Positions 9,306-17,567 of a stretch of DNA of 64,000 nucleotides are shown piece by piece. Source of the DNA: Chitinophagaceae bacterium (lineage in GTDB: Bacteria; Bacteroidota; Bacteroidia; Chitinophagales; Chitinophagaceae); the NCBI GenBank assembly GCA_018335935.1, contig JAGXRG010000057.1, forward strand, positions 62,001-126,000, written 5' to 3'. Both the position numbers and the translations under genes were made by a program. The notes under the pieces were generated by a model. It was not told where the DNA came from. It worked only from the letters and a program-made list of their open reading frames with translations, and made no database searches. Numbering within the stretch: the stretch's first letter is position 1; every line of letters starts with the position of its first letter.

Positions 9306-9313
9306 CGAAGATA
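9306..9313 (-). promoter_or_regulatory. Probable -7 element of lysS
   Basis: On the minus strand TATCTTCG (9313-9306) fits TAnnTTTG with one change, and a TTG lies 16 bases further upstream. It is 22 bases from the ATG at 9284. Its position argues against starting lysS at 9323, because that start would lie upstream of the transcript. Confidence 0.45.
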
Positions 9314-9335
9314 AGAAAGCCAACGATTACAAGTA

Positions 9336-9800
9336 TTAGAGATTGTCTTTATAAATATTTGGTTTGTTAATTGTCATTAATCTATTTCGTAAATCGTCAG
9401 AAATAGGTTGCCAACCAAACTGTTCATACAGTCCATGAGCATCTTTGGTGGTGAGTAACCATCTTCTTAATCCTTGCAATTCGGGGTGAGCATGAATGAC
9501 TTCCATTAGCCATTTGCCATAGCCTTTTCCCTGATAAGATTTTAAAATAAAAACATCAGCAACATAAGCAAACGTGGCCTTATCTGTCATTACCCTTGCA
9601 AAACCAATGAGTTGATGTTGTTGATACACTCCAAAACATAAGGAATTGAGGATGGCTTTTTCTACAGTTGCTTTAGGAATTTTTTCTGCCCAATAAGATT
9701 CTGTAGTAAGGTATTGATGAACAACATCAACTTGTATTAATGATGGATCTGTACTGATGAATACTTCTCCTTTAGTTTGCTGATAAAAATTACTGTTCAT
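9336..9800 (-). CDS. GNAT family N-acetyltransferase
   Basis: This 154-residue protein has the GNAT fold, which transfers an acetyl group from acetyl-CoA to an amine. The acetyl-CoA binding motif A is visible as YQGKGYGKWLM near residues 87-105, after a strand reading ADVFILKSY. The later segment (GLYEQFGW) fits the C-terminal part of the fold. The substrate cannot be inferred. Its start codon lies within the last 11 bases of the upstream pseudouridine synthase gene, so the two are very likely cotranscribed and translationally coupled. Confidence 0.85.
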   Translation of the reverse strand: MNSNFYQQTKGEVFISTDPSLIQVDVVHQYLTTESYWAEKIPKATVEKAILNSLCFGVYQQHQLIGFARVMTDKATFAYVADVFILKSYQGKGYGKWLMEVIHAHPELQGLRRWLLTTKDAHGLYEQFGWQPISDDLRNRLMTINKPNIYKDNL

Positions 9801-10383
9801 TAAATAATTTTTTATAGATAGATGCTTTAGATAATGAAATTATATCTCCAGGTTGCATTTGGTTCAAGCTAATATTCTCAATGCGACTTCTAATTAATCT
9901 CAATGTTGGAAAACCCGCAGCAGCAGTCATTTTTCTAACTTGTCTGTTCTTGCCTTCTGTTAATTGCAAACTTATCCAACTAGTTGAAATATTTTTTCTG
10001 AATCTTATGGGTGGATTTCTTTCAGGTACAAATGGTTCATGCAAGATTTTAACTATAGCTTGTTTAGTGTTATATAATTTTCCATCAACAGATATTTGAA
10101 CTCCTCTTTGTAGTTGTAGTAATGCTTCATTTGTAATACTTCCTTCAACTTGTACCCAATACTCACGTACATGCTGATGTGATGGATGTAATAATTTTTG
10201 ATTTAAACTTTTATCATTTGTAAGAATTAATAAACCTTCACTATCATAATCTAACCTTCCAACTGCATAAACATCCTTCTCTACAGAAAAATAATTAGAT
10301 AATATTTTTTTATTTTCAACTGCAGAAAATTGAGATAACACTTGAAATGGTTTATAAATAATATAATATTGATGTGGCTTCAA
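9790..10383 (-). CDS. Pseudouridine synthase, RluE/RluB-type
   Basis: This 197-residue enzyme converts a specific uridine in RNA, probably 23S rRNA, to pseudouridine. The catalytic motif GRLDYDSEGLL is at residues 42-52 with Asp45 as the presumed nucleophile. The family end motif NRQVRKMTAAAGFPTLRLIR is present in the C-terminal third. There is no N-terminal S4 domain. The short length and the opening YYIIYKPFQVLSQF resemble RluE rather than the larger RluB/RluF. It is the first gene of a two-gene unit with the GNAT gene. A possible small RNA with its own terminator ends 50 bases upstream of its start. Confidence 0.9.
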   Translation of the reverse strand: MKPHQYYIIYKPFQVLSQFSAVENKKILSNYFSVEKDVYAVGRLDYDSEGLLILTNDKSLNQKLLHPSHQHVREYWVQVEGSITNEALLQLQRGVQISVDGKLYNTKQAIVKILHEPFVPERNPPIRFRKNISTSWISLQLTEGKNRQVRKMTAAAGFPTLRLIRSRIENISLNQMQPGDIISLSKASIYKKLFNEQ

Positions 10384-10433
10384 GTTCAGTGTTTATAAGT
10401 ATTACAAAGAAAAACAATTTTAAATTGTATCAA

Positions 10434-10460
10434 TAAAAAAAGTCTCGCAAAAGCGAGACT
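10434..10460 (-). terminator. Intrinsic terminator
   Basis: AGTCTCGC and GCGAGACT form a perfect 8-bp stem with an AAAA/TTTT tetraloop at 10441-10460. Read on the minus strand, a run of seven T residues follows at once. No minus-strand coding gene ends just before it, which is why a small RNA is proposed here. Confidence 0.8.
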
Positions 10461-10505
10461 TCATATATGGATGGGTTAGTAAGTACCGGGAACTATTAAT
10501 TCCCA
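10434..10505 (-). ncRNA. Candidate small structured RNA or leader upstream of the pseudouridine synthase
   Basis: On the minus strand a consensus-like promoter (10539-10509) is followed by a hairpin (GGGAA/TTCCC, 10504-10488), a short linker, then a strong intrinsic terminator (10460-10434). The predicted transcript is about 70 bases. No coding gene occupies it. The only open frame is 14 codons beginning at an ATG just before the terminator and running through it. It could be a free small RNA or an attenuated leader of the downstream gene, which starts 50 bases past the T-run. No match to a known RNA family was recognised. Confidence 0.45.
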
Positions 10506-10508
10506 CCA

Positions 10509-10539
10509 CAATATTAATTATAGATTTTACTATTACAAA
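10509..10539 (-). promoter_or_regulatory. Probable promoter of the candidate small RNA
   Basis: On the minus strand TTTG (10539-10536) and TAATATTG (10516-10509) are 19 bases apart, one mismatch from the Bacteroidota -33/-7 consensus. The predicted start point is at or just before the first hairpin of the candidate RNA. Confidence 0.45.
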
Positions 10540-10745
10540 AATTATTTGCAAGTTTTTTATTCACATTTATTTTAAAAATGTGCATTGCATGATTTCTATT
10601 ATTCACATTTTCTAAAATTGAAAAATTAGAATGCGTTAAAATTAAACTAGTTCTTACTTTAAATAATTATGAAAATTGAATTTTCATTCCTCATAATACT
10701 ATTATAAATTATGAATAGAATGTAAGATTATAAAATTCTAGTAAC
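10540..10745. other. A+T-rich gene-free stretch
   Basis: This part of the 388-base gap between the pseudouridine synthase and the LpxD-like gene is very A+T-rich. No open frame of note, RNA fold or repeat array was recognised in it. Confidence 0.5.
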
Positions 10746-10753
10746 TACTTTTG
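10746..10753 (+). promoter_or_regulatory. Probable -7 element of the LpxD-like gene
   Basis: TACTTTTG is an exact match to TAnnTTTG, 18 bases before the start codon at 10772. No TTG box was found at the ideal distance upstream. Confidence 0.4.
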
Positions 10754-10771
10754 CTTCTTTAATAAGTTATC

Positions 10772-11716
10772 ATGAAATTCTCAACACCTTTATCCATGCC
10801 ATTTGTAGCTGAATTAATTCATGCTACAATTCTTGGTAATGAAAATAATAATGCACTTGGTATTAATGAAATTCATAAAGTTGAAGTTGGAGATATTTGT
10901 TTTGTTGATCATCCAAAGTATTATGATAAATGTTTAAACAGTGCTGCAACCATCATCATAATTAATAATAATGCAGTAACTATTCCTGCTGGAAAAACTT
11001 TATTATTTGTTGAAGATCCTTTTGAAGCTTATTTAAAAATTATTGAAATTTTTAAGCCTTTTCAACCCTCCAACAAAAGCATTAGTGATTCTGCAATTAT
11101 TGGTGAAGGTTCTGTTGTAATGCCCAACAGTTTTATTGGTAATAATGTAACCATTGGAAAAAATTCTATCATTCATCCTAATGTAACTATACATGATGAT
11201 ACAATTATTGGTAATCATGTAATCATTCAATCAGGAACAGTAATTGGTAGTGATGCATTTTATTACAACACTAAAAAAAGCAGAGAAGTTTGGTTTAAAA
11301 GAATGAAAAGCTGTGGCAATGTAATAATTGAAGACAACGTTGAAATTGGTGCTAGTTGTACTATTGATAGAGGAGTTACAGCATCAACAGTTATTGGACA
11401 AGGAACTATAATGGACAATCAAGTACATATTGGTCATGATGTAAGTGTAGGTAAAAACTGTTTGTTTGCTGCACAAGTAGGCATTGCAGGTGCAACAATT
11501 ATTGAAGATGGTGTTACACTTTGGGGACAAGTTGGTGTGAATAAAACAATTACAATAAATAGTGGTGCAGTGGTTATGGGTCAATCTGGTGTTGTTGGAA
11601 ATTTAAAAGGAAATGATGTGTACTGGGGAACTCCTGCAATAAAACTTGGAGATAAAAAACGAGAAGCAGTTTGGGTAAAACGTATTCCTGAACTTTGGAA
11701 AAAAATAATGGATTAA
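10772..11716 (+). CDS. LpxD-like UDP-3-O-acylglucosamine N-acyltransferase
   Basis: This 314-residue protein resembles LpxD, which adds an N-linked hydroxyacyl chain from acyl-ACP to the lipid A precursor. An N-terminal uridine-binding-like domain (about 1-95) is followed by a left-handed beta helix built of hexapeptide repeats (about 98-270) and a C-terminal helix. The segment DNQVHIGHDV aligns with the LpxD active-site region, giving His222 as the likely catalytic base. The LpxD sequence GSDGFGYA is changed here to GSDAFYYN, so it may be a second, divergent LpxD paralogue, as Bacteroidota often carry more than one. Its stop shares a TTAA with the opposing epimerase gene. Confidence 0.85.
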   Translation: MKFSTPLSMPFVAELIHATILGNENNNALGINEIHKVEVGDICFVDHPKYYDKCLNSAATIIIINNNAVTIPAGKTLLFVEDPFEAYLKIIEIFKPFQPSNKSISDSAIIGEGSVVMPNSFIGNNVTIGKNSIIHPNVTIHDDTIIGNHVIIQSGTVIGSDAFYYNTKKSREVWFKRMKSCGNVIIEDNVEIGASCTIDRGVTASTVIGQGTIMDNQVHIGHDVSVGKNCLFAAQVGIAGATIIEDGVTLWGQVGVNKTITINSGAVVMGQSGVVGNLKGNDVYWGTPAIKLGDKKREAVWVKRIPELWKKIMD

Positions 11717-12696
11717 TGGAGTTTATACTTCTTCTTTAAGTCAATACAAATTTGTTTAATACTCTCATTAAAGTCAGCATACTTAAAAGTTGGTAAAGAG
11801 TTTAATAGCTTTGAGTTATCATAAACAACATTTGTTAAAGCAGTTGCAGCTGTTTCTTTTGTTATTAAAGGATTTCTTTTAGTAATTAACATTTTCAAAT
11901 ATTCTAATCGCCAAACTATAGCTGCAATAAATGGTGTTACTTCTTTTGATGGTTTTTTCTTTTGAAAGTTGATTGCAATTTCATTAAAAACTTTTTGATA
12001 AGTTTCGTTCCATGCAGATACAATAAATCTTTCAGCATTAATTTCAGAAGTCATTAATGCAATCATAATTTTTGCAACATCTGTTGCACTTACAAAACCA
12101 CTACTTCCTTTAGTATACCAAGGAAATTCTTTATAAACATTTTTAAAAATAGCAGTAGAACCTAAATTCCAATTTCCTGCACCTAAAATTATACTTGGGT
12201 TTACTATCACAGCTTTTAAACCTTCACCAATGCCACGCCATACTTCCATTTCAGACAAGTATTTAGTTTTACCATACTCACTATTGCTGGTATCTTCTGT
12301 CCAGTTCATAGATTCTGAAATCTTTTCACCGGGTCTAATTCTACCTAAAGCAGCTACAGAACTTACATGCACTAGTTTTTCAATACCACAATTGATGCAT
12401 GCATTTACTACATTTTTTGTGCCTTCTATATTTAATTGCTGCATTAGTTTTTTCTCTTTTGGATTAAATGAAACAACAGCAGCACAATGATAAACTTGTT
12501 GAGCACTAGAAAATATTTCTTCTAATGCTTGAACGTCTAATATATCAGCATGTTTCCAAGTTGCTAAAGCTTGTAGTTCTTTTGAAGGAAGAGATGAATG
12601 ATATAATGCAATTATAGTTTGAGGATGTTGTTGCTTTGCCAATTCTTGAACCACATGTAAACCAACTAAACCCGAAGCACCTGTAACAACAATCAT
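11713..12696 (-). CDS. NAD-dependent epimerase/dehydratase (extended SDR)
   Basis: This 327-residue protein is an extended short-chain dehydrogenase/reductase. It has the NAD-binding TGASGLVG motif at residues 5-12, a conserved HVSSVAALG strand near 110-118, and the catalytic Tyr141 and Lys145 in EYGKTK. Family members act on nucleotide sugars, flavonoid-like or steroid-like substrates, so the specific reaction is not determined. The sequence pattern is close to dihydroflavonol-4-reductase-like proteins, which in bacteria are mostly of unknown substrate. It begins 5 bases downstream of the RND exporter gene on the same strand, so the two are probably cotranscribed. Confidence 0.85.
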   Translation of the reverse strand: MIVVTGASGLVGLHVVQELAKQQHPQTIIALYHSSLPSKELQALATWKHADILDVQALEEIFSSAQQVYHCAAVVSFNPKEKKLMQQLNIEGTKNVVNACINCGIEKLVHVSSVAALGRIRPGEKISESMNWTEDTSNSEYGKTKYLSEMEVWRGIGEGLKAVIVNPSIILGAGNWNLGSTAIFKNVYKEFPWYTKGSSGFVSATDVAKIMIALMTSEINAERFIVSAWNETYQKVFNEIAINFQKKKPSKEVTPFIAAIVWRLEYLKMLITKRNPLITKETAATALTNVVYDNSKLLNSLPTFKYADFNESIKQICIDLKKKYKLH

Positions 12697-12701
12697 AATT
12701 T

Positions 12702-15023
12702 TTATTTTTTCTTCATAATAGATAGCATCAATACAGGCAACAATACAAGATTAGTAATTGTACCCACGACTAAAGTTAAAGAAGTTAGCCAACCTAAAGC
12801 TTGTGTGCCTCCAAAACTACTAAAACAGAATATTACAAAGCCTGTAATTAATACTAAAGAAGTGTAGATAATACTTATACCTGTTTGCTTGATGGTTTGC
12901 ATTAATGTTGATTTAACATTATTATTATAGTTCTTGAGTTCTTGCCTATAATTAACTAAAAACCTAATAGTAACATCAATCACAATGCCCAGTGCAACAC
13001 TAAAAACTAGAACTGTAGAAGGTTTTAAAGCAATACCAGACCAACCCATAACACCTGCAGTTACAATTAGTGGAATAACATTGGGTATTAAGGAACAAAA
13101 TAACACTCGCACAGATTTAAACAAATACAACATGCAAATAGCTATTAATAAAAACGCATAAATGATGCTATCTTTTAATCCATTAATAATAAATGTAGAT
13201 CCTTCTAAAAATGTAACACTTCCACCTGTAAAAGTGAGTTTGTACTTTGTAGAATCAAATATTTCGTAACCTTTCTTTTCAAAATCGTTTAATAATATGG
13301 GTAATTTTTTGTTACCAATATCTTTCATGTTTACACTAATTCTAGCAATTTGTTGATTACTATCGATGAAATTATTTAGCAACGATTCAATTCCTTTTTT
13401 TTCTTGGCTACTTTTTTTATTGGTTTTAATATATTGACTCATGATAGCCATTTCTGCCATACCACTTGGAGTGGTATAACTCATACTATCGCCATCATAA
13501 AAAGCTTGACGAGAAAATTTTAAACCCTCTACAAAACTTAAAGGTTTTGCTGTATTAGGGTTTTGCTGAATGTAATTACTAAACTCATCAATGTTTTGAA
13601 TGGGTTGTAAATTTCTAATAAGCCCTTTCCTTTTTTTGGTATCTACTAATATTTCTAATGGCATAATGCCATTGAAATTATTTTCGAACCATTTTAAATC
13701 GCTGTAGATAACATCATTCTTTGGCAAATCATCTACAATAAATCCTTCTTTTTTTAGTTTAAAAATGCCAATTATAGAGAACAACAATATAACTACAGAA
13801 ACGGCATATACCCATTTAGCATGAAAGATTGTCCAGCGTTTAATTTTTATGATTGTTTTTTCTAAAAGTACATTATTTAAATACTGCATTTGTCTTGCAG
13901 TTGGTGCTTTCATTAAACTCAATACAGACGGAATGAATAATAAAGAGATAAAAAACAAAGCCATAATATTAATACCAGAAACGTAACCAAACTCTTTCAA
14001 CAAACTGCTTTGTGTTAATGCAAATACAGCAAAACCAATGGCTGCAGCAATATTGCAAAAAAGCGTAACAACACCCATTCTACCAACCATAGTAAATAAA
14101 GCAAATTGTTTATCGTTCGATTCTTTAAAACTTGTATGATATTTATTTAAAAAGTAAATACAGTTTGGAACTCCAATAACTACAACCAAAGGAGGAATTA
14201 AAGCAGTTAACAAAGTAATTTTATATCCAAACAACGCCATAGTACCAAAACTCCAAATTACACCCATGGCAACAACTGCTAAACTCATTAACATAGCTGC
14301 AGTAGATCTAAAAAATAAAAACAGAACAATGGCAGAAAATGCCAATGAAGCAATTAAGAAAAAATTCATTTCTTTTTTAATACGCTCTGCTACAAGTGTT
14401 CTGATATAAGGCAAACCACTAATATGTGTTTCAATATTTGTTTTGCTTTTAAAATCGTTAACAACACTTACTATTTGATTTATAATTTTAGTTCTCCGAA
14501 AACTGCTGATTGAATCTTTATCAACTGTTACACCCATTAAATAAGCATTGGTATTAGGGTTGTATAAAATTGATTGATAGATAGGAAGGTTTTTAAATGC
14601 TGCTAGCTGACTGTCTAAAGCATTTTGTGTTTGAATATTATCTTGAAATATCTTAGTGGCAATAAATTTTTCTTGAGCTGTGTCTTTAACTAAATCAACT
14701 GCCGTTGGAATACTCATTACACTTTTTACTGCAGTAATTTTACTGAGAGATTGTTGTAATTGGTTATAAGCTTCGAAATATTTTAGGGTAAATAATTCTT
14801 TTGAGGAAACACCTATTACTACCAAGTTTCCATCGCTACCAAATTGTTTTAAAAAAGATTGATAGTCTTTGTATTTAATATTATCTTCAGGTATAGCTTT
14901 ATTAGCATCGTAGCTAAATTCAACTTTGCTAGCTTGCCAGCCCATAAAAATGGTAATCAATAATAAAGTAGCTAAACAAAAGTTTTTTCGCTTAATAATA
15001 AATTGTCCAATTTGATACCACAT
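12702..15023 (-). CDS. RND/MMPL family exporter
   Basis: This 773-residue inner-membrane protein belongs to the RND superfamily, MMPL-like branch, proton-driven exporters often of lipids or hydrophobic compounds. It has two halves. Each has one hydrophobic segment followed by a large extracytoplasmic loop (about 40-210 and 425-600) and then a cluster of five or six membrane helices. Conserved features include LTALIPPLVVVIGVPNCIYF in the first half and SVALGIVIDVTIRF in the second, the charged helix positions typical of the family. No membrane-fusion protein or outer-membrane channel gene is adjacent. The epimerase gene follows after 5 bases. Confidence 0.88.
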   Translation of the reverse strand: MWYQIGQFIIKRKNFCLATLLLITIFMGWQASKVEFSYDANKAIPEDNIKYKDYQSFLKQFGSDGNLVVIGVSSKELFTLKYFEAYNQLQQSLSKITAVKSVMSIPTAVDLVKDTAQEKFIATKIFQDNIQTQNALDSQLAAFKNLPIYQSILYNPNTNAYLMGVTVDKDSISSFRRTKIINQIVSVVNDFKSKTNIETHISGLPYIRTLVAERIKKEMNFFLIASLAFSAIVLFLFFRSTAAMLMSLAVVAMGVIWSFGTMALFGYKITLLTALIPPLVVVIGVPNCIYFLNKYHTSFKESNDKQFALFTMVGRMGVVTLFCNIAAAIGFAVFALTQSSLLKEFGYVSGINIMALFFISLLFIPSVLSLMKAPTARQMQYLNNVLLEKTIIKIKRWTIFHAKWVYAVSVVILLFSIIGIFKLKKEGFIVDDLPKNDVIYSDLKWFENNFNGIMPLEILVDTKKRKGLIRNLQPIQNIDEFSNYIQQNPNTAKPLSFVEGLKFSRQAFYDGDSMSYTTPSGMAEMAIMSQYIKTNKKSSQEKKGIESLLNNFIDSNQQIARISVNMKDIGNKKLPILLNDFEKKGYEIFDSTKYKLTFTGGSVTFLEGSTFIINGLKDSIIYAFLLIAICMLYLFKSVRVLFCSLIPNVIPLIVTAGVMGWSGIALKPSTVLVFSVALGIVIDVTIRFLVNYRQELKNYNNNVKSTLMQTIKQTGISIIYTSLVLITGFVIFCFSSFGGTQALGWLTSLTLVVGTITNLVLLPVLMLSIMKKK

Positions 15024-15123
15024 GTACTATAAATTACTGAATTGCAAAGAAAGTATTTTAAAATTTAATGCCCTTTTACATTTCGAAAAAGGTAATTATA
15101 AATGTATAAATGTTGTTTTCAAT

Positions 15124-15131
15124 TAGTTTTG
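15124..15131 (+). promoter_or_regulatory. Probable -7 element of the DUF420 gene
   Basis: TAGTTTTG matches TAnnTTTG exactly and lies 17 bases before the DUF420 start codon. The upstream TTG box is not clear. Confidence 0.35.
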
Positions 15132-15148
15132 CCCTCAAATAAATTGAT

Positions 15149-15691
15149 ATGTTACCAGCTACATGGAAAAAAAATGATCTTAGGGCAAAGTGGTTAATAG
15201 GAATATTTAGTGTGGTGGTTTTTGCTGTTGTTGTTTTCTTAGGCAAGTTTAAGCTAGAGGTTGATCTGGGTTTTGATGTACATGTTTTTGCAGCAATAAA
15301 CGCAATTATTAATTCTTTGGTAGCTGTTCTTTTAGTTGCAGCTCTAGTTGCAATTAAAAATAAAAAATACTTATTACATAAAAAATTAATGATGGCAGCA
15401 TTGGTGTTGTCAATCTTATTTTTAGTAAGTTATATTGCTCATCATTTATTTGGAGGGGAAACAAAGTTTGGTGGTGTTGGAAACATAAGAATTTTTTATT
15501 TTGTTTTACTTATTACACACATATTTTTAGCAGCAGTTATTTTGCCTTTTATTCTTTTTACAACTTATAGAGCTTTAATTGGAGAATATAATAACCACAA
15601 AAAAATTGCTAAAATTACTTGGCCTTTGTGGTTTTATGTTGCAGTAACAGGACCTATTGTATACTTAATGATTAGTCCTTATTATACTTAG
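15149..15691 (+). CDS. DUF420 family membrane protein
   Basis: This 180-residue protein has about five hydrophobic segments and fits the DUF420 family of small inner-membrane proteins. Conserved His residues lie in or near membrane segments (YIAHHLFGG, LITHIFLA), as in the family, which in other bacteria is often encoded near cytochrome oxidase genes and suspected to help its assembly. The heme A synthase gene is about 32 kb away in this window, not adjacent. The gene stands alone between the divergent RND exporter gene and the ABC membrane-domain gene, with which it converges two bases apart. Confidence 0.8.
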   Translation: MLPATWKKNDLRAKWLIGIFSVVVFAVVVFLGKFKLEVDLGFDVHVFAAINAIINSLVAVLLVAALVAIKNKKYLLHKKLMMAALVLSILFLVSYIAHHLFGGETKFGGVGNIRIFYFVLLITHIFLAAVILPFILFTTYRALIGEYNNHKKIAKITWPLWFYVAVTGPIVYLMISPYYT

Positions 15692-15693
15692 TA

Positions 15694-16590
15694 TTACTCA
15701 TTAACTGCAGGTTTTAAATCAGTACAAAGATCTTCCTCGTTCAGCTCCATTCTTCTGGTAATATCTTTTAAATTGCTTAAACGTTGAACTGTATATGGAA
15801 TGGTATCTAACCCAGATGAAAATTTAAGTATGTAAGAATAAATTCCTACTAAACTCCCAGCTCCAACTTCAACAGGATGGGTAATCCAACTGGTAACATA
15901 AAGTGAAAGTCCAATAACTACTATTACCATTATTTCCATCAATCCAAAATTCAATGCTTCTTGGTCGCTAATTTTTATTTGCCACAACCTTAGTTTGTTG
16001 TAATGTCTTCTTATGGCTAATGGGTTTCCAGAACTTATAATATCAACTTGATGTTCTAATTCATCATTATTATTCTTATTAAGCACTTTCATTTTTTTAC
16101 CATAGAAAAAACTAATAATGCTTACAGGTATTAAAATGGCTAAACAAATACCTACAACTTTTAAATCGTAAAAACAAAGTAAGATTAAAGCTCCAAAAAT
16201 GTTATAAGCTGCTTCTAATACATAAACTAAATCGTACTCTAAAAAATCTACAAACTCTTTTGCTAAATTACTATGTGCACTAAGTTTTGAAACATCCTTG
16301 CTATCGTATTTTTTGCTTAATAAATTAGTAGCTAAAGAAGTATAAATTGCTGTATAAGTTCTGGTGTCAAATCTATGCCTAGCATATCCAACAATTACAT
16401 AAGCTAAATGAACAGCAATTAATTCATACAACCCTCTGTTATTTCCATAAATTAACCCATCAATGGCTTTACCTAAAAAAAATGGACGCATTAATGAACC
16501 TATCATTTCTAATGAAAATAAAATATAGGTTAACCATAACTGCCATTTATGCTTAGAAAATATTGTTTTAAAAATTGATAATTGAGACAT
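15694..16590 (-). CDS. ABC transporter membrane domain without an ATPase domain
   Basis: This 298-residue protein has six hydrophobic segments and resembles the transmembrane part of an ABC exporter, in the family known as ABC transporter six-transmembrane domain proteins. It has no Walker A, signature or Walker B motif, and no ATPase gene is next to it. Either it works with an unlinked ATPase or it has another role. The sequence runs to an intact acidic C-terminus (DLCTDLKPAVNE) with no sign of a frameshift into a lost ATPase domain. It converges with DUF420. Confidence 0.78.
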   Translation of the reverse strand: MSQLSIFKTIFSKHKWQLWLTYILFSLEMIGSLMRPFFLGKAIDGLIYGNNRGLYELIAVHLAYVIVGYARHRFDTRTYTAIYTSLATNLLSKKYDSKDVSKLSAHSNLAKEFVDFLEYDLVYVLEAAYNIFGALILLCFYDLKVVGICLAILIPVSIISFFYGKKMKVLNKNNNDELEHQVDIISSGNPLAIRRHYNKLRLWQIKISDQEALNFGLMEIMVIVVIGLSLYVTSWITHPVEVGAGSLVGIYSYILKFSSGLDTIPYTVQRLSNLKDITRRMELNEEDLCTDLKPAVNE

Positions 16591-16708
16591 GGATTATTTT
16601 TTGCTTACCTAACTAACATTCATGCTATACTTGTACATAACAGCCTAAAGACAATAAGTTGGGGGTGAAGTTTAATGGGTGGAAGTCTGCAAATGTAGCT
16701 GTTGAACT

Positions 16709-16737
16709 TTTGAAAAAGGATGTTATAGCTATCTTTA
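16709..16737 (+). promoter_or_regulatory. Possible promoter of the enoyl-CoA hydratase gene
   Basis: TTTG at 16709-16712 and TATCTTTA at 16730-16737 are 17 bases apart. The -7 box differs from TAnnTTTG only in its last base. It lies 49 bases before the start codon. A second, weaker match (CATCTTCG) lies closer to the gene. Confidence 0.3.
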
Positions 16738-16786
16738 GCAAAATTTTAAACCTAAAAAATCTGCATCTTCGCAAAAACAAGGCAAT

Positions 16787-17566
16787 ATGAATTATACAAC
16801 TTTATTAACCAGCTTAGAAAACAATATTTTAACAGTTACCATTAATAGACCAGAGAAATTGAATGCTTTAAATAAAGATGTATTTACAGATTTACACAAC
16901 TTGGTGACTGAAATTGAAACTAATGCAGAAATAAAATCTGCAATTTTAATTGGCTCAGGTGCAAAAGCATTTGTTGCTGGTGCAGATATTACGGAATTCA
17001 ATAATTTAAACCTTGATGAAGCCAAAGCGTTAGCTAAAAGAGGTCAGGATGTTTTTTTTAAAATTGAAAATTGTAGTAAACCAATAGTTGCCTGTGTAAA
17101 TGGATTTGCTTTAGGAGGAGGTTGTGAATTGGCTATGAGTTGTCATTTTAGAATTGCCAGCGATAATGCCAAATTTGGTCAGCCTGAAGTGAATTTGGGT
17201 TTAATTCCTGGATATGGAGGCACACAAAGATTAGTGCAACTCATTGGCAAAGGAAAAGCCATTGAATTATTAATTAGTGCTAACATGATAGACGCCAACA
17301 CTGCATTACAATATGGATTAGTAAATTATGTTACTACCCCAGAGGAGTTATTAAATAAAGCCAAAAGTATTTTAACAGTTGTAAATACTAAAGCTCCTAT
17401 TGCTGTAGCCAACTGTATAAAAGTTGCTAATACTGTTTTTGATGAAACCAAAAATGGTTTTGAAGAAGAAATAAATGCTTTTGGAGCTTGCTTTACAACA
17501 CAAGATATGAGAGAAGGCACTACTGCATTTTTAGAAAAAAGAAAGGCAATTTTTACCGGTAAATAA
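16787..17566 (+). CDS. Enoyl-CoA hydratase/isomerase (crotonase family)
   Basis: This 259-residue cytoplasmic enzyme is a crotonase family member that most likely hydrates trans-2-enoyl-CoA in fatty-acid or amino-acid breakdown. The oxyanion-hole motifs are present: KAFVAGADITEF at residues 60-71 and FALGGGCELAM at 108-117. Both catalytic glutamates of true hydratases are in place, Glu114 (GGCELA) and Glu134 (GQPEVNLGLIPG). Length is normal. It sits alone, without thiolase or dehydrogenase genes nearby, and meets the permease gene tail to tail one base apart. Confidence 0.93.
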   Translation: MNYTTLLTSLENNILTVTINRPEKLNALNKDVFTDLHNLVTEIETNAEIKSAILIGSGAKAFVAGADITEFNNLNLDEAKALAKRGQDVFFKIENCSKPIVACVNGFALGGGCELAMSCHFRIASDNAKFGQPEVNLGLIPGYGGTQRLVQLIGKGKAIELLISANMIDANTALQYGLVNYVTTPEELLNKAKSILTVVNTKAPIAVANCIKVANTVFDETKNGFEEEINAFGACFTTQDMREGTTAFLEKRKAIFTGK

Positions 17567-17567
17567 T

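Noticed and set aside
9285-9323. Longer start for lysS
   Set aside because: The extra 13 codons overlap a promoter-like TATCTTCG, and the residues do not look like the conserved N-terminus.
11033-11584. Two antisense open frames over the LpxD-like gene with repeated Asn/Ile/Thr patterns
   Set aside because: They mirror the hexapeptide repeats of the real gene on the other strand and have no independent support.
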